Origin: JAUMBM01 sp964441755
Lineage (GTDB): Bacteria > Bacteroidota > Bacteroidia > Chitinophagales > Saprospiraceae
DNA: 64,000 nt
Direction: 5' to 3'
NCBI GenBank assembly: GCA_964441755.1
Contig: CAYTVG010000007.1
Span: 169,060 to 233,059 of the forward strand
Of this stretch, positions 41,974-49,201 are shown piece after piece (position 1 is the first letter of the stretch; every line of letters starts with the position of its first letter). The notes beneath the pieces are model-generated. The model was not told the DNA's origin, ran no database searches, and saw only the letters and a list, made by a program, of their open reading frames with translations. Both the position numbers and the translations under genes were made by a program.

Positions 41974-43044
41974 ATGCGGCTTTCATTGTATTTGTTTTTC
42001 TGCCTGCATGCCGCAGGTGTGCTCGCGCAAGGCTACCAGCCTGTATTCCCCGAGCTCTCGGGGATTCCGTTGATTGATTCGGTCGTAGCCAACTATAAGC
42101 CCGCCTTTGTGCTGGACTTTGCCAACTCGCGGGATACCATGTTTGCGCGCATAGACAACCGCAACGACAGCCTGTACTGCGTGTACACGGGCTATGGCAT
42201 TCCGCTCAACCCCAACCAGGACCCTACCCAGGCCGCTTTTGCCCTCGGCATCAACACGGAGCACACCTGGCCACAGGCCTTCGGCGCTTCCAGCGGCCGG
42301 GCACAGGCGGATATGCACCACCTTTTCCCCACCCGGGAGGACGTCAATGCAGCCCGTGCCAATCTGCCTTTTGGCGAGTTGGCTGACAACCAGACGCAGC
42401 GCTGGTACCGGCTGTCGACCCAGCTCAACAGTATTCCGGGCAACCTGATTGATGAGTACAGCGAGTGGCGCAACCAGTCGCCTTTTGAGCCCCGTGAAGA
42501 TCATAAAGGCAATGTTGCGCGGGCCATGTTTTACTTCTATACGGTGTATTGGCAGGAGGCGGTAGCAGCCGACCCTAACTATTTTGTCATTCAGCGGCAG
42601 ACACTGTGCCAGTGGCACAACCAGGATCCTGTCGATGAGCGCGAATGGAATCGTAGCTGGGCCATCGCTGCCTATCAGGATGACAAGCCCAACCCTTTTA
42701 TCCTCGACTGTACCTTAGCAACTCGCTGCTACTGCCCCGAATTTGAAGATACCGGCTGCTTCGTTGCAGACGATGCACCGGCCCTGCCGGCAGCGCCGAC
42801 CTGGCATTTTTTCCCCAACCCAACGGCCCGGGGCCGTGTGACGCTGATGCGTACCGGCGCTACGGATGCAGCCCTGCAGGTACAGTGGCTGAGCGCTGCC
42901 GGCAACCGGCAGGGAGATGTCGTACAACTGCCTGGCGGCAGCGAGCTCTACCAGCTCGAAAGTCCGCCACCCGGCTACTGGTGGTGCGTCATCCGGCAGC
43001 AAGCTAAGGCGCCGGTGTATGTTCCGTTAATTGTGATTCCATAA
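41974..43044 (+). CDS. secreted endonuclease I (EndA/NucM family) with T9SS sorting domain
   Basis: A protein of 356 residues with a signal peptide (MRLSLYLFFCLHAAGVLAQG). The endonuclease I domain covers about residues 30-260: INTEHTWPQAFG with Glu96/His97, DMHHLFPTREDVNAARAN with His115/116, FGELAD, and DHKGNVARAMFYFYTVYW. The last ~80 residues, from WHFFPNPTARGRV to VYVPLIVIP, are a type A sorting domain. It should be exported through type IX secretion and degrade extracellular DNA for nutrients. It diverges from the PorE-like gene with a 100-bp gap. Confidence 0.92.
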   Translation: MRLSLYLFFCLHAAGVLAQGYQPVFPELSGIPLIDSVVANYKPAFVLDFANSRDTMFARIDNRNDSLYCVYTGYGIPLNPNQDPTQAAFALGINTEHTWPQAFGASSGRAQADMHHLFPTREDVNAARANLPFGELADNQTQRWYRLSTQLNSIPGNLIDEYSEWRNQSPFEPREDHKGNVARAMFYFYTVYWQEAVAADPNYFVIQRQTLCQWHNQDPVDEREWNRSWAIAAYQDDKPNPFILDCTLATRCYCPEFEDTGCFVADDAPALPAAPTWHFFPNPTARGRVTLMRTGATDAALQVQWLSAAGNRQGDVVQLPGGSELYQLESPPPGYWWCVIRQQAKAPVYVPLIVIP

Positions 43045-43071
43045 CATTCCATAAATAAAAATCAAGGCTCC

Positions 43072-44193
43072 ATGAACCATTTTTCATTGCTTGTAGTGCT
43101 GTTGAGTGCCGGACTAAGCCTGCAGGGCTGTAAGGCGGATCCTCCGGAGGAGGCCGGGCAGGAAACGCCAATCAAAGCACAGCCTGTCAGTGTGCAGGCA
43201 TCTGCCGATCCTGTCAGGCCAGATATGGTCCGCATCACAGGGGGGACTTTTATGATGGGGGATATTTTCAATGAAGGTGACGAAAAGGAAAAGCCGGCAC
43301 GCAATGTGACCATCAGCGACTACCAGCTTGCAAAGCGCGAGCTGACGGTGGCTGAGTTTGCTGCTTTTGTGACGGCCACGGGCTATAAGACGACGGCTGA
43401 AGTTGACGGCTTCAGCAATGTATTTACCAATGGCGGGTTTGGAGAAATGCCGGGGGTCAACTGGCGGTGCGATGCGCAGGGTGTAGTGCGTACGGCCGAT
43501 ACGTGGAATCATCCGGTGCTGCACGTGAGCTGGACAGATGCTGTGCAGTACTGTAACTGGCTGAGTGCACAGCTGGGACTGCAGCCGGTCTATGGCCTCG
43601 ATACCATTGAAATGGAAGCTACGCCGGAAATGAGACGGCAGCTCGGTGACCGCGTGAAGCTTGACGATGCCAACAAAGAGATCAACCCCAATCTGCGGGC
43701 GTTTCAGCAAGTGTATGTGATGGACTCCAAAGCCAACGGCTACCGCCTCCCTACGGAAGCCGAGTGGGAATATGCTGCTCGCAGCGGGGGTAAAAATTAT
43801 CGCTTCGCCTGGGGCAGCGGGCAGCAGCCCGGGGGCAATGTGGCCGATGCAGCGGCGGTCAGGCAGGGGGCGGCTAAGTCGGCAGCTTTTCCCGACTATG
43901 ACGACGGGTTTGCGTTTACGGCGCCTGTCGGCCAGTTTCCGCAGGGTGATCTCGGTTTGTCTGATATGACCGGCAATGTATGGGAATGGTGCTGGGACTG
44001 GTACAGCCCTTACAGTCCGACGGCAGAGGCCAATTATGCCGGCCCGCAGTTGGGTACCTACCGGATTATTCGCGGGGGCGGCTGGCGCGGCGCGGCAGCG
44101 AACCTGCGCAATACCGGCCGCAACGCCAACGTGCCCGAGGCACGCGGCGCTATGCTGGGCTTCCGGCTGGCACAAAATACCGGTTCGCGCTAG
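43072..44193 (+). CDS. SUMF1-fold (formylglycine-generating-enzyme-like) lipoprotein without the catalytic cysteines
   Basis: A protein of 373 residues with a lipoprotein signal (LSLQGC, Cys20). The SUMF1/EgtB/PvdO domain fills most of the chain: MVRITGGTFMMGD, YQLAKRELTVAEFAAFV, WTDAVQYCNWLSAQLG, YRLPTEAEWEYAARSGG, MTGNVWEWCWDWY, RIIRGGGWRG and GFRLA. In copper-dependent formylglycine-generating enzymes, two cysteines lie in the segment after RGGSW; here it reads RGAAANLRNTGRNA and has none. The protein is therefore unlikely to activate sulphatases and probably binds a ligand or structural partner, as GldK-like proteins do. It follows the endonuclease gene by 27 bp. Confidence 0.85.
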   Translation: MNHFSLLVVLLSAGLSLQGCKADPPEEAGQETPIKAQPVSVQASADPVRPDMVRITGGTFMMGDIFNEGDEKEKPARNVTISDYQLAKRELTVAEFAAFVTATGYKTTAEVDGFSNVFTNGGFGEMPGVNWRCDAQGVVRTADTWNHPVLHVSWTDAVQYCNWLSAQLGLQPVYGLDTIEMEATPEMRRQLGDRVKLDDANKEINPNLRAFQQVYVMDSKANGYRLPTEAEWEYAARSGGKNYRFAWGSGQQPGGNVADAAAVRQGAAKSAAFPDYDDGFAFTAPVGQFPQGDLGLSDMTGNVWEWCWDWYSPYSPTAEANYAGPQLGTYRIIRGGGWRGAAANLRNTGRNANVPEARGAMLGFRLAQNTGSR

Positions 44194-44610
44194 GCGACAA
44201 GACCAAATTACAATGTTTTAATAACCAATTATTTACAAGCAAGTCAGGGAACAAATACCATGAAATTAAAAAAACATTAAAAATTGATGTGCATTTTGGA
44301 GGTCACTACACTCTTTATGTATGTGTCTCAAAATAAGCGGTTCAATTCCCTGTTGTTGCTTGTTCGACTCATAGTAGACTTGTTGTTTAAATACCGGCTC
44401 TTTTATCAGTTTTCCCCCGCTTTACCTAAGCCTTATTTTTTAATCACCTGAAGCCGAGCCCTTTTTTTCATAGTCCACTACAAAACACAAAACCAGCCCG
44501 GACTTTTGATGGAGCCCATCGGATGAAAATCCGATGGGCTCTGCTATTTTTACCCACAAAAATTGACGGCCTGGCTGCGCATGCCCCGCGGGGCTGCGTG
44601 CCGGTGCAGG
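44194..44610. other. intergenic region between convergent genes
   Basis: About 415 bp. The first ~300 bp are AT-rich without repeats or frames of coding character. The last part carries the terminator listed at 44513-44540. Confidence 0.5.
44513..44540. terminator. intrinsic terminator, usable from both strands
   Basis: AGCCCATCGGAT and ATCCGATGGGCT are perfect 12-bp arms with loop GAAA, followed by CTGCTATTTTT on the plus strand. It lies between the SUMF1-like gene and the convergent DUF1295 gene. Confidence 0.75.
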
Positions 44611-45474
44611 CTACTTACCTATCCGCGGGATCAGCATGGGTGTCACTGCTTTGTAGTCTTCAAAGTCTTTGTATCGCCTGGCCATACGCGCCTCTTTCAT
44701 GGGGATGCTGGCAAATGCAAACATGAGCAGCATCGCCGCCAGGCCGAGGCTGGCGTACCAGGGTGCTGAAAAGGCCTGCCCCGCCAGCGCCAAACCTGCC
44801 CAAAAGAGCATTTCACCAAGATAATTGGGGTGGCGACATTTCCCCCAAAGGCCTTCCGTCAGGATTTGCCCCGCCGGCCTGTCGGCCCGGCGGCGAAAAG
44901 CAGCCAGGGTGTTGTCGGCAAAAAACTCAAGGGCTGTGCCCGACAGGGAGACAGCCAGGCCGGCGATCAGCAGGCCGGGGCTGCTCAGCTCTTGTGAAAA
45001 AACAAAGAATACGGGCAGCATGCCTCCGAATACCATAAGGGTAGGAAAAAGGTGAATGGCGAGGAAATTGACCAGCGGATACCATTTGCCTGTATTGGCG
45101 GCCATATCGCGGTATCGCCAGTCTTCATGGTCAAAACCGGGCCACGAGCGCAGCCAGTTGAGGGTGAGCCGCCACGACCAAAGGCTGACAACACCCGCTA
45201 CAGCATACTGCTCCCAGCCAAGATCATCGCGGTAGATGACCAGCATGGCTACAGCAAAATAGAAAGGGACGACGCTCCAGTAGGCGTCATAGACGGAGCT
45301 GTTGCGGTAGTACAGGCTGCAGCCAAATACAAAGAGGGTCATTGCCAGATCTGCCTGCAGAAAAGCGGTGATCAGGCTGGCGGAGGGCGTGTTGAGATAC
45401 ACAGTGAGGCCCAGCGCGCCGGCCAGTACATAGATGAGGGCAATCTGTCCGACTGCCTGTTGTTTGTTACTCAT
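44611..45474 (-). CDS. DUF1295 family membrane protein (steroid-5-alpha-reductase/ICMT-like fold)
   Basis: A protein of 287 residues with about seven membrane helices. The family signatures are NSSVYDAYWSVVPFYFA, LTLNWLRSWPGFDHEDWRYR and the C-terminal LTEGLWGKCRHPNYLGEMLFWAG followed by KEARMARRYKDFEDYK. These match DUF1295, related to steroid 5-alpha-reductases and isoprenylcysteine methyltransferases; the HPNYLGE motif binds the nicotinamide or SAM cofactor in relatives. Its substrate is probably a lipid but unknown. The ATG overlaps the preceding stop (ATGA), so it is coupled to the beta-lactamase-fold gene. Confidence 0.85.
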   Translation of the reverse strand: MSNKQQAVGQIALIYVLAGALGLTVYLNTPSASLITAFLQADLAMTLFVFGCSLYYRNSSVYDAYWSVVPFYFAVAMLVIYRDDLGWEQYAVAGVVSLWSWRLTLNWLRSWPGFDHEDWRYRDMAANTGKWYPLVNFLAIHLFPTLMVFGGMLPVFFVFSQELSSPGLLIAGLAVSLSGTALEFFADNTLAAFRRRADRPAGQILTEGLWGKCRHPNYLGEMLFWAGLALAGQAFSAPWYASLGLAAMLLMFAFASIPMKEARMARRYKDFEDYKAVTPMLIPRIGK

Positions 45475-46244
45475 ATAACTACGGAAAAATAGTGATCAAT
45501 GGTCAGGTAGCGGTCTTTGAGCAAGGGTAGCTGTAAAAGTTCTGCCGCTGCAGGTGCGCGCGTTACACGGGCAAAGCGGGAGACAAGCCCGCGCGCAAAT
45601 TTGTCTTCATCGTGTGTGGCCACAACCCGGCGGGGCTGCACTGCCTCCACCAGCTTTTGCACGCCCGCCATGCCGGGCGATACCACCCCGCCCAGCCAGA
45701 CGGGCAGGCGGTAATGGTTGAAAGGGGTGAAAAGCAGGCTTACCGGTGGCTGCTGCGACAGCCACTGCCGGCTGGCCGGCTTTAGGTCAAAGCCGTGGGT
45801 GGCGATGAAAATGGACTCCTCGCCGTTGTGCAGCAGCAGCGCGTCGTATATAGGATCGATGCGGCGGCTGGTGGGTAAAAAATGCAGGCTGAGGGGTGTG
45901 CCAAACACCTGCGGGATGGCCGGCGCCAGCCGCAGCACTTCCGCCTGCGGTAGCAGTTTTTTTACCTTTTGCTCAATGGACGCGGGTACGAGCAGCTTCG
46001 CCGGCTGCAGCCGCAGCAGCGTCTGCGCATGGAAATGATCGGGATATTTTTGTGTGATCAACACAAAATCATACGGAGGTACTGCCTCCGGATCCAGGGG
46101 CTTCGTCCGATGCCACTGGGTATTGAACCAGGGGAAAAAATCTACCTCCACTCCTTGCAGCCAAGGGTCGATTAAGAAGCGCAGCCCGTTGAAGTCGACC
46201 CACCAGGAGTTGTCCATGTTGAGTCGTTGAATGCTAATTGTCAT
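45471..46244 (-). CDS. metallo-beta-lactamase-fold protein with altered metal motif
   Basis: A protein of 257 residues from ATG 46244 (MTISIQRLNMDNSWWVDFNG); an upstream open stretch to 46418 lies across a repeat element and is rejected. The start resembles UlaG/RomA-type hydrolases (NGLRFLIDPWLQGVEVDFFP). At the place where active members have HxHxDH the sequence reads ITQKYPDHFHAQTL, so the first two histidines are lost while DHFH remains. Catalytic activity is uncertain. It is coupled by a 4-bp overlap to the DUF1295 membrane protein, which suggests joint work on a lipid-like substrate. Confidence 0.7.
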   Translation of the reverse strand: MTISIQRLNMDNSWWVDFNGLRFLIDPWLQGVEVDFFPWFNTQWHRTKPLDPEAVPPYDFVLITQKYPDHFHAQTLLRLQPAKLLVPASIEQKVKKLLPQAEVLRLAPAIPQVFGTPLSLHFLPTSRRIDPIYDALLLHNGEESIFIATHGFDLKPASRQWLSQQPPVSLLFTPFNHYRLPVWLGGVVSPGMAGVQKLVEAVQPRRVVATHDEDKFARGLVSRFARVTRAPAAAELLQLPLLKDRYLTIDHYFSVVI

Positions 46245-46601
46245 GGTATGGGAAAAATTTATGGCGGCAAGTAAGAACCTGTCGGGGATTTTCTCACTGC
46301 GGCAAAACGGGGTTTGTGTTTTTGTAAGCACGTAAGGCTGGCTACGCTCTTCCAAAAACGCACAAAAAGACCTCATTTTGTCTCCAGCAGCAGATCCCGG
46401 ACAGACCCTGAGCCGCATCTGCTATTGATCAACAGCGCCAATGAGGGGGTAAGATGCAAAAGCACACAAAAATACATTATTACCTAAAATTTCAACTATT
46501 ATTTGGCGTACAACCAAAATTTGTTCTATGATTATCTGATTTTCTCGACAACAATAGGTGTACTGGTATTGGCGGGCTACTGCTTCCCAAAATTCATGTA
46601 C
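46245..46601. other. intergenic region with repeat copy D
   Basis: About 355 bp. The repeat element occupies 46279-46404. The rest, nearest the sialidase stop codon, is AT-rich with a short plus-strand frame (from 46503) that runs into the sialidase 3' end on the opposite strand and is not credible. Confidence 0.45.
46279..46404. repeat. dispersed terminal-inverted-repeat element, copy D (reverse orientation)
   Basis: Left CTGTCGGGGATTTTCTCACTG and right CAGATCCCGGACAG are inverted. Read on the minus strand, the inside gives GGAGACAAAATGAGGT, TTTTTGTGCGTTTTTGGAAG and AGCGTAGCCAGCC, in the same order as copies C, E and F. It is therefore inserted the other way round. Confidence 0.6.
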
Positions 46602-48110
46602 TCAATTGGACAACAACCATTGGAGCGAAAATCGGGCAAAATAAATCTGGTAGTGTTCATACTCTCCGTTTTCGTATACGCATGCGATGCTGCCATCCTG
46701 TAGTAGTGCCAAAGCTGCGTACGCGGCATCGCCTGCGTTCAGCACCTTTTTGACGGGCCAGCTGTTGCCTTCGTCATAGCTCATAAAAATGGTCAGGTTG
46801 CGCCGCAGCTGCGGGTGGGCTGCGATGGCAAACAACAGCCGGCTGGTATCTGCGCCATCGACCGTGGACGAGTAGCGCAACAGATCTCCGTTGACAGCCG
46901 GATCTAGCAGCGTTGAATCGTAGCGGGGCCTTGACCAGCTCAGACCACCATCTGTACTCCGGACAATCTGTCGGCAATCGGGCGTCTGGTTGCGAATATT
47001 CATGAGCAGGCTGCCGTCATCGAGTTCTACGATCTTGGCTTCGTCACCTGTTTGGCTGGCGATGGCAGGCAGGTAGTGCCATTGATATCCACCGTCGTCG
47101 CTGTAGATAACTGCATTGCTGATGTTTCGTCCCCGCCCCTGTTCGCGCACGCCCACGACCCCCAGCAGCCGGCCATTGCGCAGCTGATGGGCACTGCCCG
47201 AGGCCAGCCAGGCAGCCTCCCAGCCGGGGGCGTAGATCTGTGAAGTCATATCCTGCGGCGGTGACCAACTAAGGCCATGATCGCTGCTTCTGCACACCTG
47301 AAAGCGTATGGGATCGGCCGCTGTAGACTCGAACAGCCCCCTGTGAGATGCAAACATACACAGCAGATCGCCTGTACGCCTGTCTCTTACCAAGGCCGGA
47401 TCGCTGGCGCCGAAGGATCCAAAATCGGCAATAGTCGTTGTGGCCGACCAGCTGTTGCCAAGATCTGTACTGCGACGGATGCGTATATCTATGTTGTTGG
47501 GCAGGTCTCCCGGAGCATCTACGCGGGCGTCTACAGCTACTACGACCGAGCCGTCGGCAGCGCTCACGACAGCCGGTATGCGGTAATTGACAGAGCCATC
47601 ATCACCGCCGGAGAATAATAACTGGTGCGCCAGTATTATGGAGCGCACGCTGCCCACCAAGGGTGAAGAGAGCAACTCGCGGTCGCCCTGCAGGCTATGA
47701 ATGCTTGCCTGCAACTGACTGCCCTCCCGTGCATCAGGGCTCAGTTGGGCGGTGAGCCAAAAGTAGTGCTCCCCCGGGCGCAGCACTTGCTCGAAAGACA
47801 GTTTCCCCTGCCTGACGGCGGTTGTGTGGGCAATGGTGGTCGATTGTGACAGGCGTGGCTGTGCACCCGTATATACCAGGCTAAGGTCGCGGACGGCTGC
47901 CGTATCTACCTGCTCTCCCAGCGAAAAGCTGAGTTCTGTGATGGTAATTGCCTGTTGGTACACGACCATCCGGAAGCCCACGAGCCGCTCGGCGGGAGCT
48001 CCCCTGCCGGCGGGCAGTGCGGTAGCCAGCGGTGTCACTTCCGGCAGGAGCAGGCTGTCGGCGATGAGTGCGACCGATAGCTGCAGGGCTAACAACATGG
48101 AGACGGCCAT
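46602..48110 (-). CDS. exo-alpha-sialidase (BNR repeats)
   Basis: A protein of 502 residues from ATG 48110 (MAVSMLLALQLSVALIADSL), which begins a signal peptide; the frame upstream to 48149 runs into a terminator hairpin. A beta-sandwich N-terminal region of about 150 residues precedes the six-bladed propeller. The propeller has a YRIP motif (catalytic Arg) and five Asp-box sequences: RSTDLGNSW, RSSDHGLSW, YSDDGGYQW, RSTDGGLSW and SYDEGNSW. These define bacterial sialidases of GH33, which release terminal sialic acid. No sialic acid lyase or NanT-type transporter is visible in the window. The hexosaminidase locus nearby fits glycoprotein foraging. Confidence 0.88.
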   Translation of the reverse strand: MAVSMLLALQLSVALIADSLLLPEVTPLATALPAGRGAPAERLVGFRMVVYQQAITITELSFSLGEQVDTAAVRDLSLVYTGAQPRLSQSTTIAHTTAVRQGKLSFEQVLRPGEHYFWLTAQLSPDAREGSQLQASIHSLQGDRELLSSPLVGSVRSIILAHQLLFSGGDDGSVNYRIPAVVSAADGSVVVAVDARVDAPGDLPNNIDIRIRRSTDLGNSWSATTTIADFGSFGASDPALVRDRRTGDLLCMFASHRGLFESTAADPIRFQVCRSSDHGLSWSPPQDMTSQIYAPGWEAAWLASGSAHQLRNGRLLGVVGVREQGRGRNISNAVIYSDDGGYQWHYLPAIASQTGDEAKIVELDDGSLLMNIRNQTPDCRQIVRSTDGGLSWSRPRYDSTLLDPAVNGDLLRYSSTVDGADTSRLLFAIAAHPQLRRNLTIFMSYDEGNSWPVKKVLNAGDAAYAALALLQDGSIACVYENGEYEHYQIYFARFSLQWLLSN

Positions 48111-48143
48111 GATTTTGTTGTTTTGATTGCGTATGAGTACTGT

Positions 48144-48202
48144 ATACAAAGAACTGTTTTTGAAATTTTTCTTCGAAAAATTTCAAAAACAGTTCTTTGT
48201 AT
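48144..48202 (-). terminator. 27-bp perfect-stem terminator hairpin
   Basis: ATACAAAGAACTGTTTTTG and the following AAATTTTT are exactly inverted around the 5-nt loop CTTCG. The hairpin starts 38 bp after the phyH stop codon and ends 34 bp before the sialidase start, so it should end the phyH transcript and keep the two genes apart. Confidence 0.75.
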
Positions 48203-48240
48203 TTGCCGTTCCGGCAGCCAAATACTTTGGCAACAGCCCT

Positions 48241-48984
48241 TTATTTTTTCTCATTGCGCACCTTGCGCTCTCCCGTATGATCCATCCCCTGCGCTCTTTC
48301 AAGTTCGATCATAGCCTGAGGCCTGAAATTGAGGATGAGTGCCCTGCGCTGGCTGTCGGTCGTGTTGCCACGGCTGTAGTGCAGGGTGTAGCCATCGTGA
48401 AAAGTGCAGCTACCCGGGCTGAGCGGCACGCAGACTGCTTCTGACTCATCTGCCTCGCAGACCAATGCACCGCCGGCCGTAGCGGGTCGGTGCTCTCTGA
48501 TGTCCGTCTTGTCGTCTTCACGCGGCACAAACCACATACAGCCATTGTCGGCATACACTTCATCCAGCGCAATCCAGCAGCTTGCCGCCCGTTTGTCCGG
48601 CATTTTAATCCAGTAGGCTGCGTCCTGATGCCAGGGAGTAGGCGTGTTGGTATGGGGCGCTTTGTTGATGAGCATATCGAAGTCCAGCTCCATATCCTCC
48701 CCCAATGTCTCTTTTGCCCAGGCGAGTGCGCGTGCGTAGGCGATACTCTGCTGCAATTGCGGCACTACCAGGCTGGGGCGCATAATTTGTGTGATTTTTT
48801 CGATTTTTTCCTCACCACTACCGCCTCCCAGATCACTTCTTAGCCCTTGCGTAAGTTCCCGGTCGCTGAGCAATGTATCATATAACCCGCGCAGATGCTC
48901 CACCTCTTCCATGGAGATGAGCCCGTCCACTTTGGCGAACCCATTATGCAGAAAATGCTGTTTGCCTGTACCTGTGTCTGTCAT
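48241..48984 (-). CDS. phytanoyl-CoA dioxygenase (PhyH) family oxygenase
   Basis: A protein of 247 residues, soluble. The Fe(II)/2-oxoglutarate triad can be read: His119 and Asp121 in TPWHQDAAYW, His202 in GYTLHYSRGN, and a 2-oxoglutarate-binding Arg213/214 in SQRRALILNF. Members hydroxylate small molecules such as lipids or natural products, and bacterial paralogues vary widely. The gene stands alone between terminator hairpin and repeat copy E, so the neighbourhood does not reveal the substrate. Confidence 0.88.
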   Translation of the reverse strand: MTDTGTGKQHFLHNGFAKVDGLISMEEVEHLRGLYDTLLSDRELTQGLRSDLGGGSGEEKIEKITQIMRPSLVVPQLQQSIAYARALAWAKETLGEDMELDFDMLINKAPHTNTPTPWHQDAAYWIKMPDKRAASCWIALDEVYADNGCMWFVPREDDKTDIREHRPATAGGALVCEADESEAVCVPLSPGSCTFHDGYTLHYSRGNTTDSQRRALILNFRPQAMIELERAQGMDHTGERKVRNEKK

Positions 48985-49029
48985 AGAAACGCAAAATCCT
49001 GTTGGTTAAATAATGGCCGTAATATAAGA

Positions 49030-49176
49030 ACTTTAAGGATTTTCTGTCAGCGACAAAAACGAGGTGTTTTACGGGCGTTTATGTGTTGTGAAAGGATATT
49101 GACGGTGGCAGCTAACTGAAAAGGTAACTCCCTGTGGGAAAAATCGGCTTCGGGCTCCGTAAAAAATTTCCGAACA
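49030..49176. repeat. dispersed terminal-inverted-repeat element, copy E
   Basis: It carries AAGGATTTTCTGTCAGCGAC and AAAAACGAGGTGTTTT on the left, GGCAGCTAACTGAAAAGG in the middle and GGCTCCGTAAAAAATTTCCG AACA at the right, aligned in order with copies C and A. It lies between the formate dehydrogenase alpha gene's 3' end and the phyH start. Confidence 0.6.
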
Positions 49177-49201
49177 TGCCCTAAAAGTCTGGTATGCGCA
49201 G

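Noticed and set aside
43072..44193. Annotation as active formylglycine-generating enzyme
   Set aside because: The cysteine pair required for catalysis is missing from the C-terminal segment.
46503..46703. 66-residue hydrophobic plus-strand frame near the sialidase 3' end
   Set aside because: It overlaps about 100 bp of the sialidase on the opposite strand, has no ribosome binding site and no neighbours in its direction.
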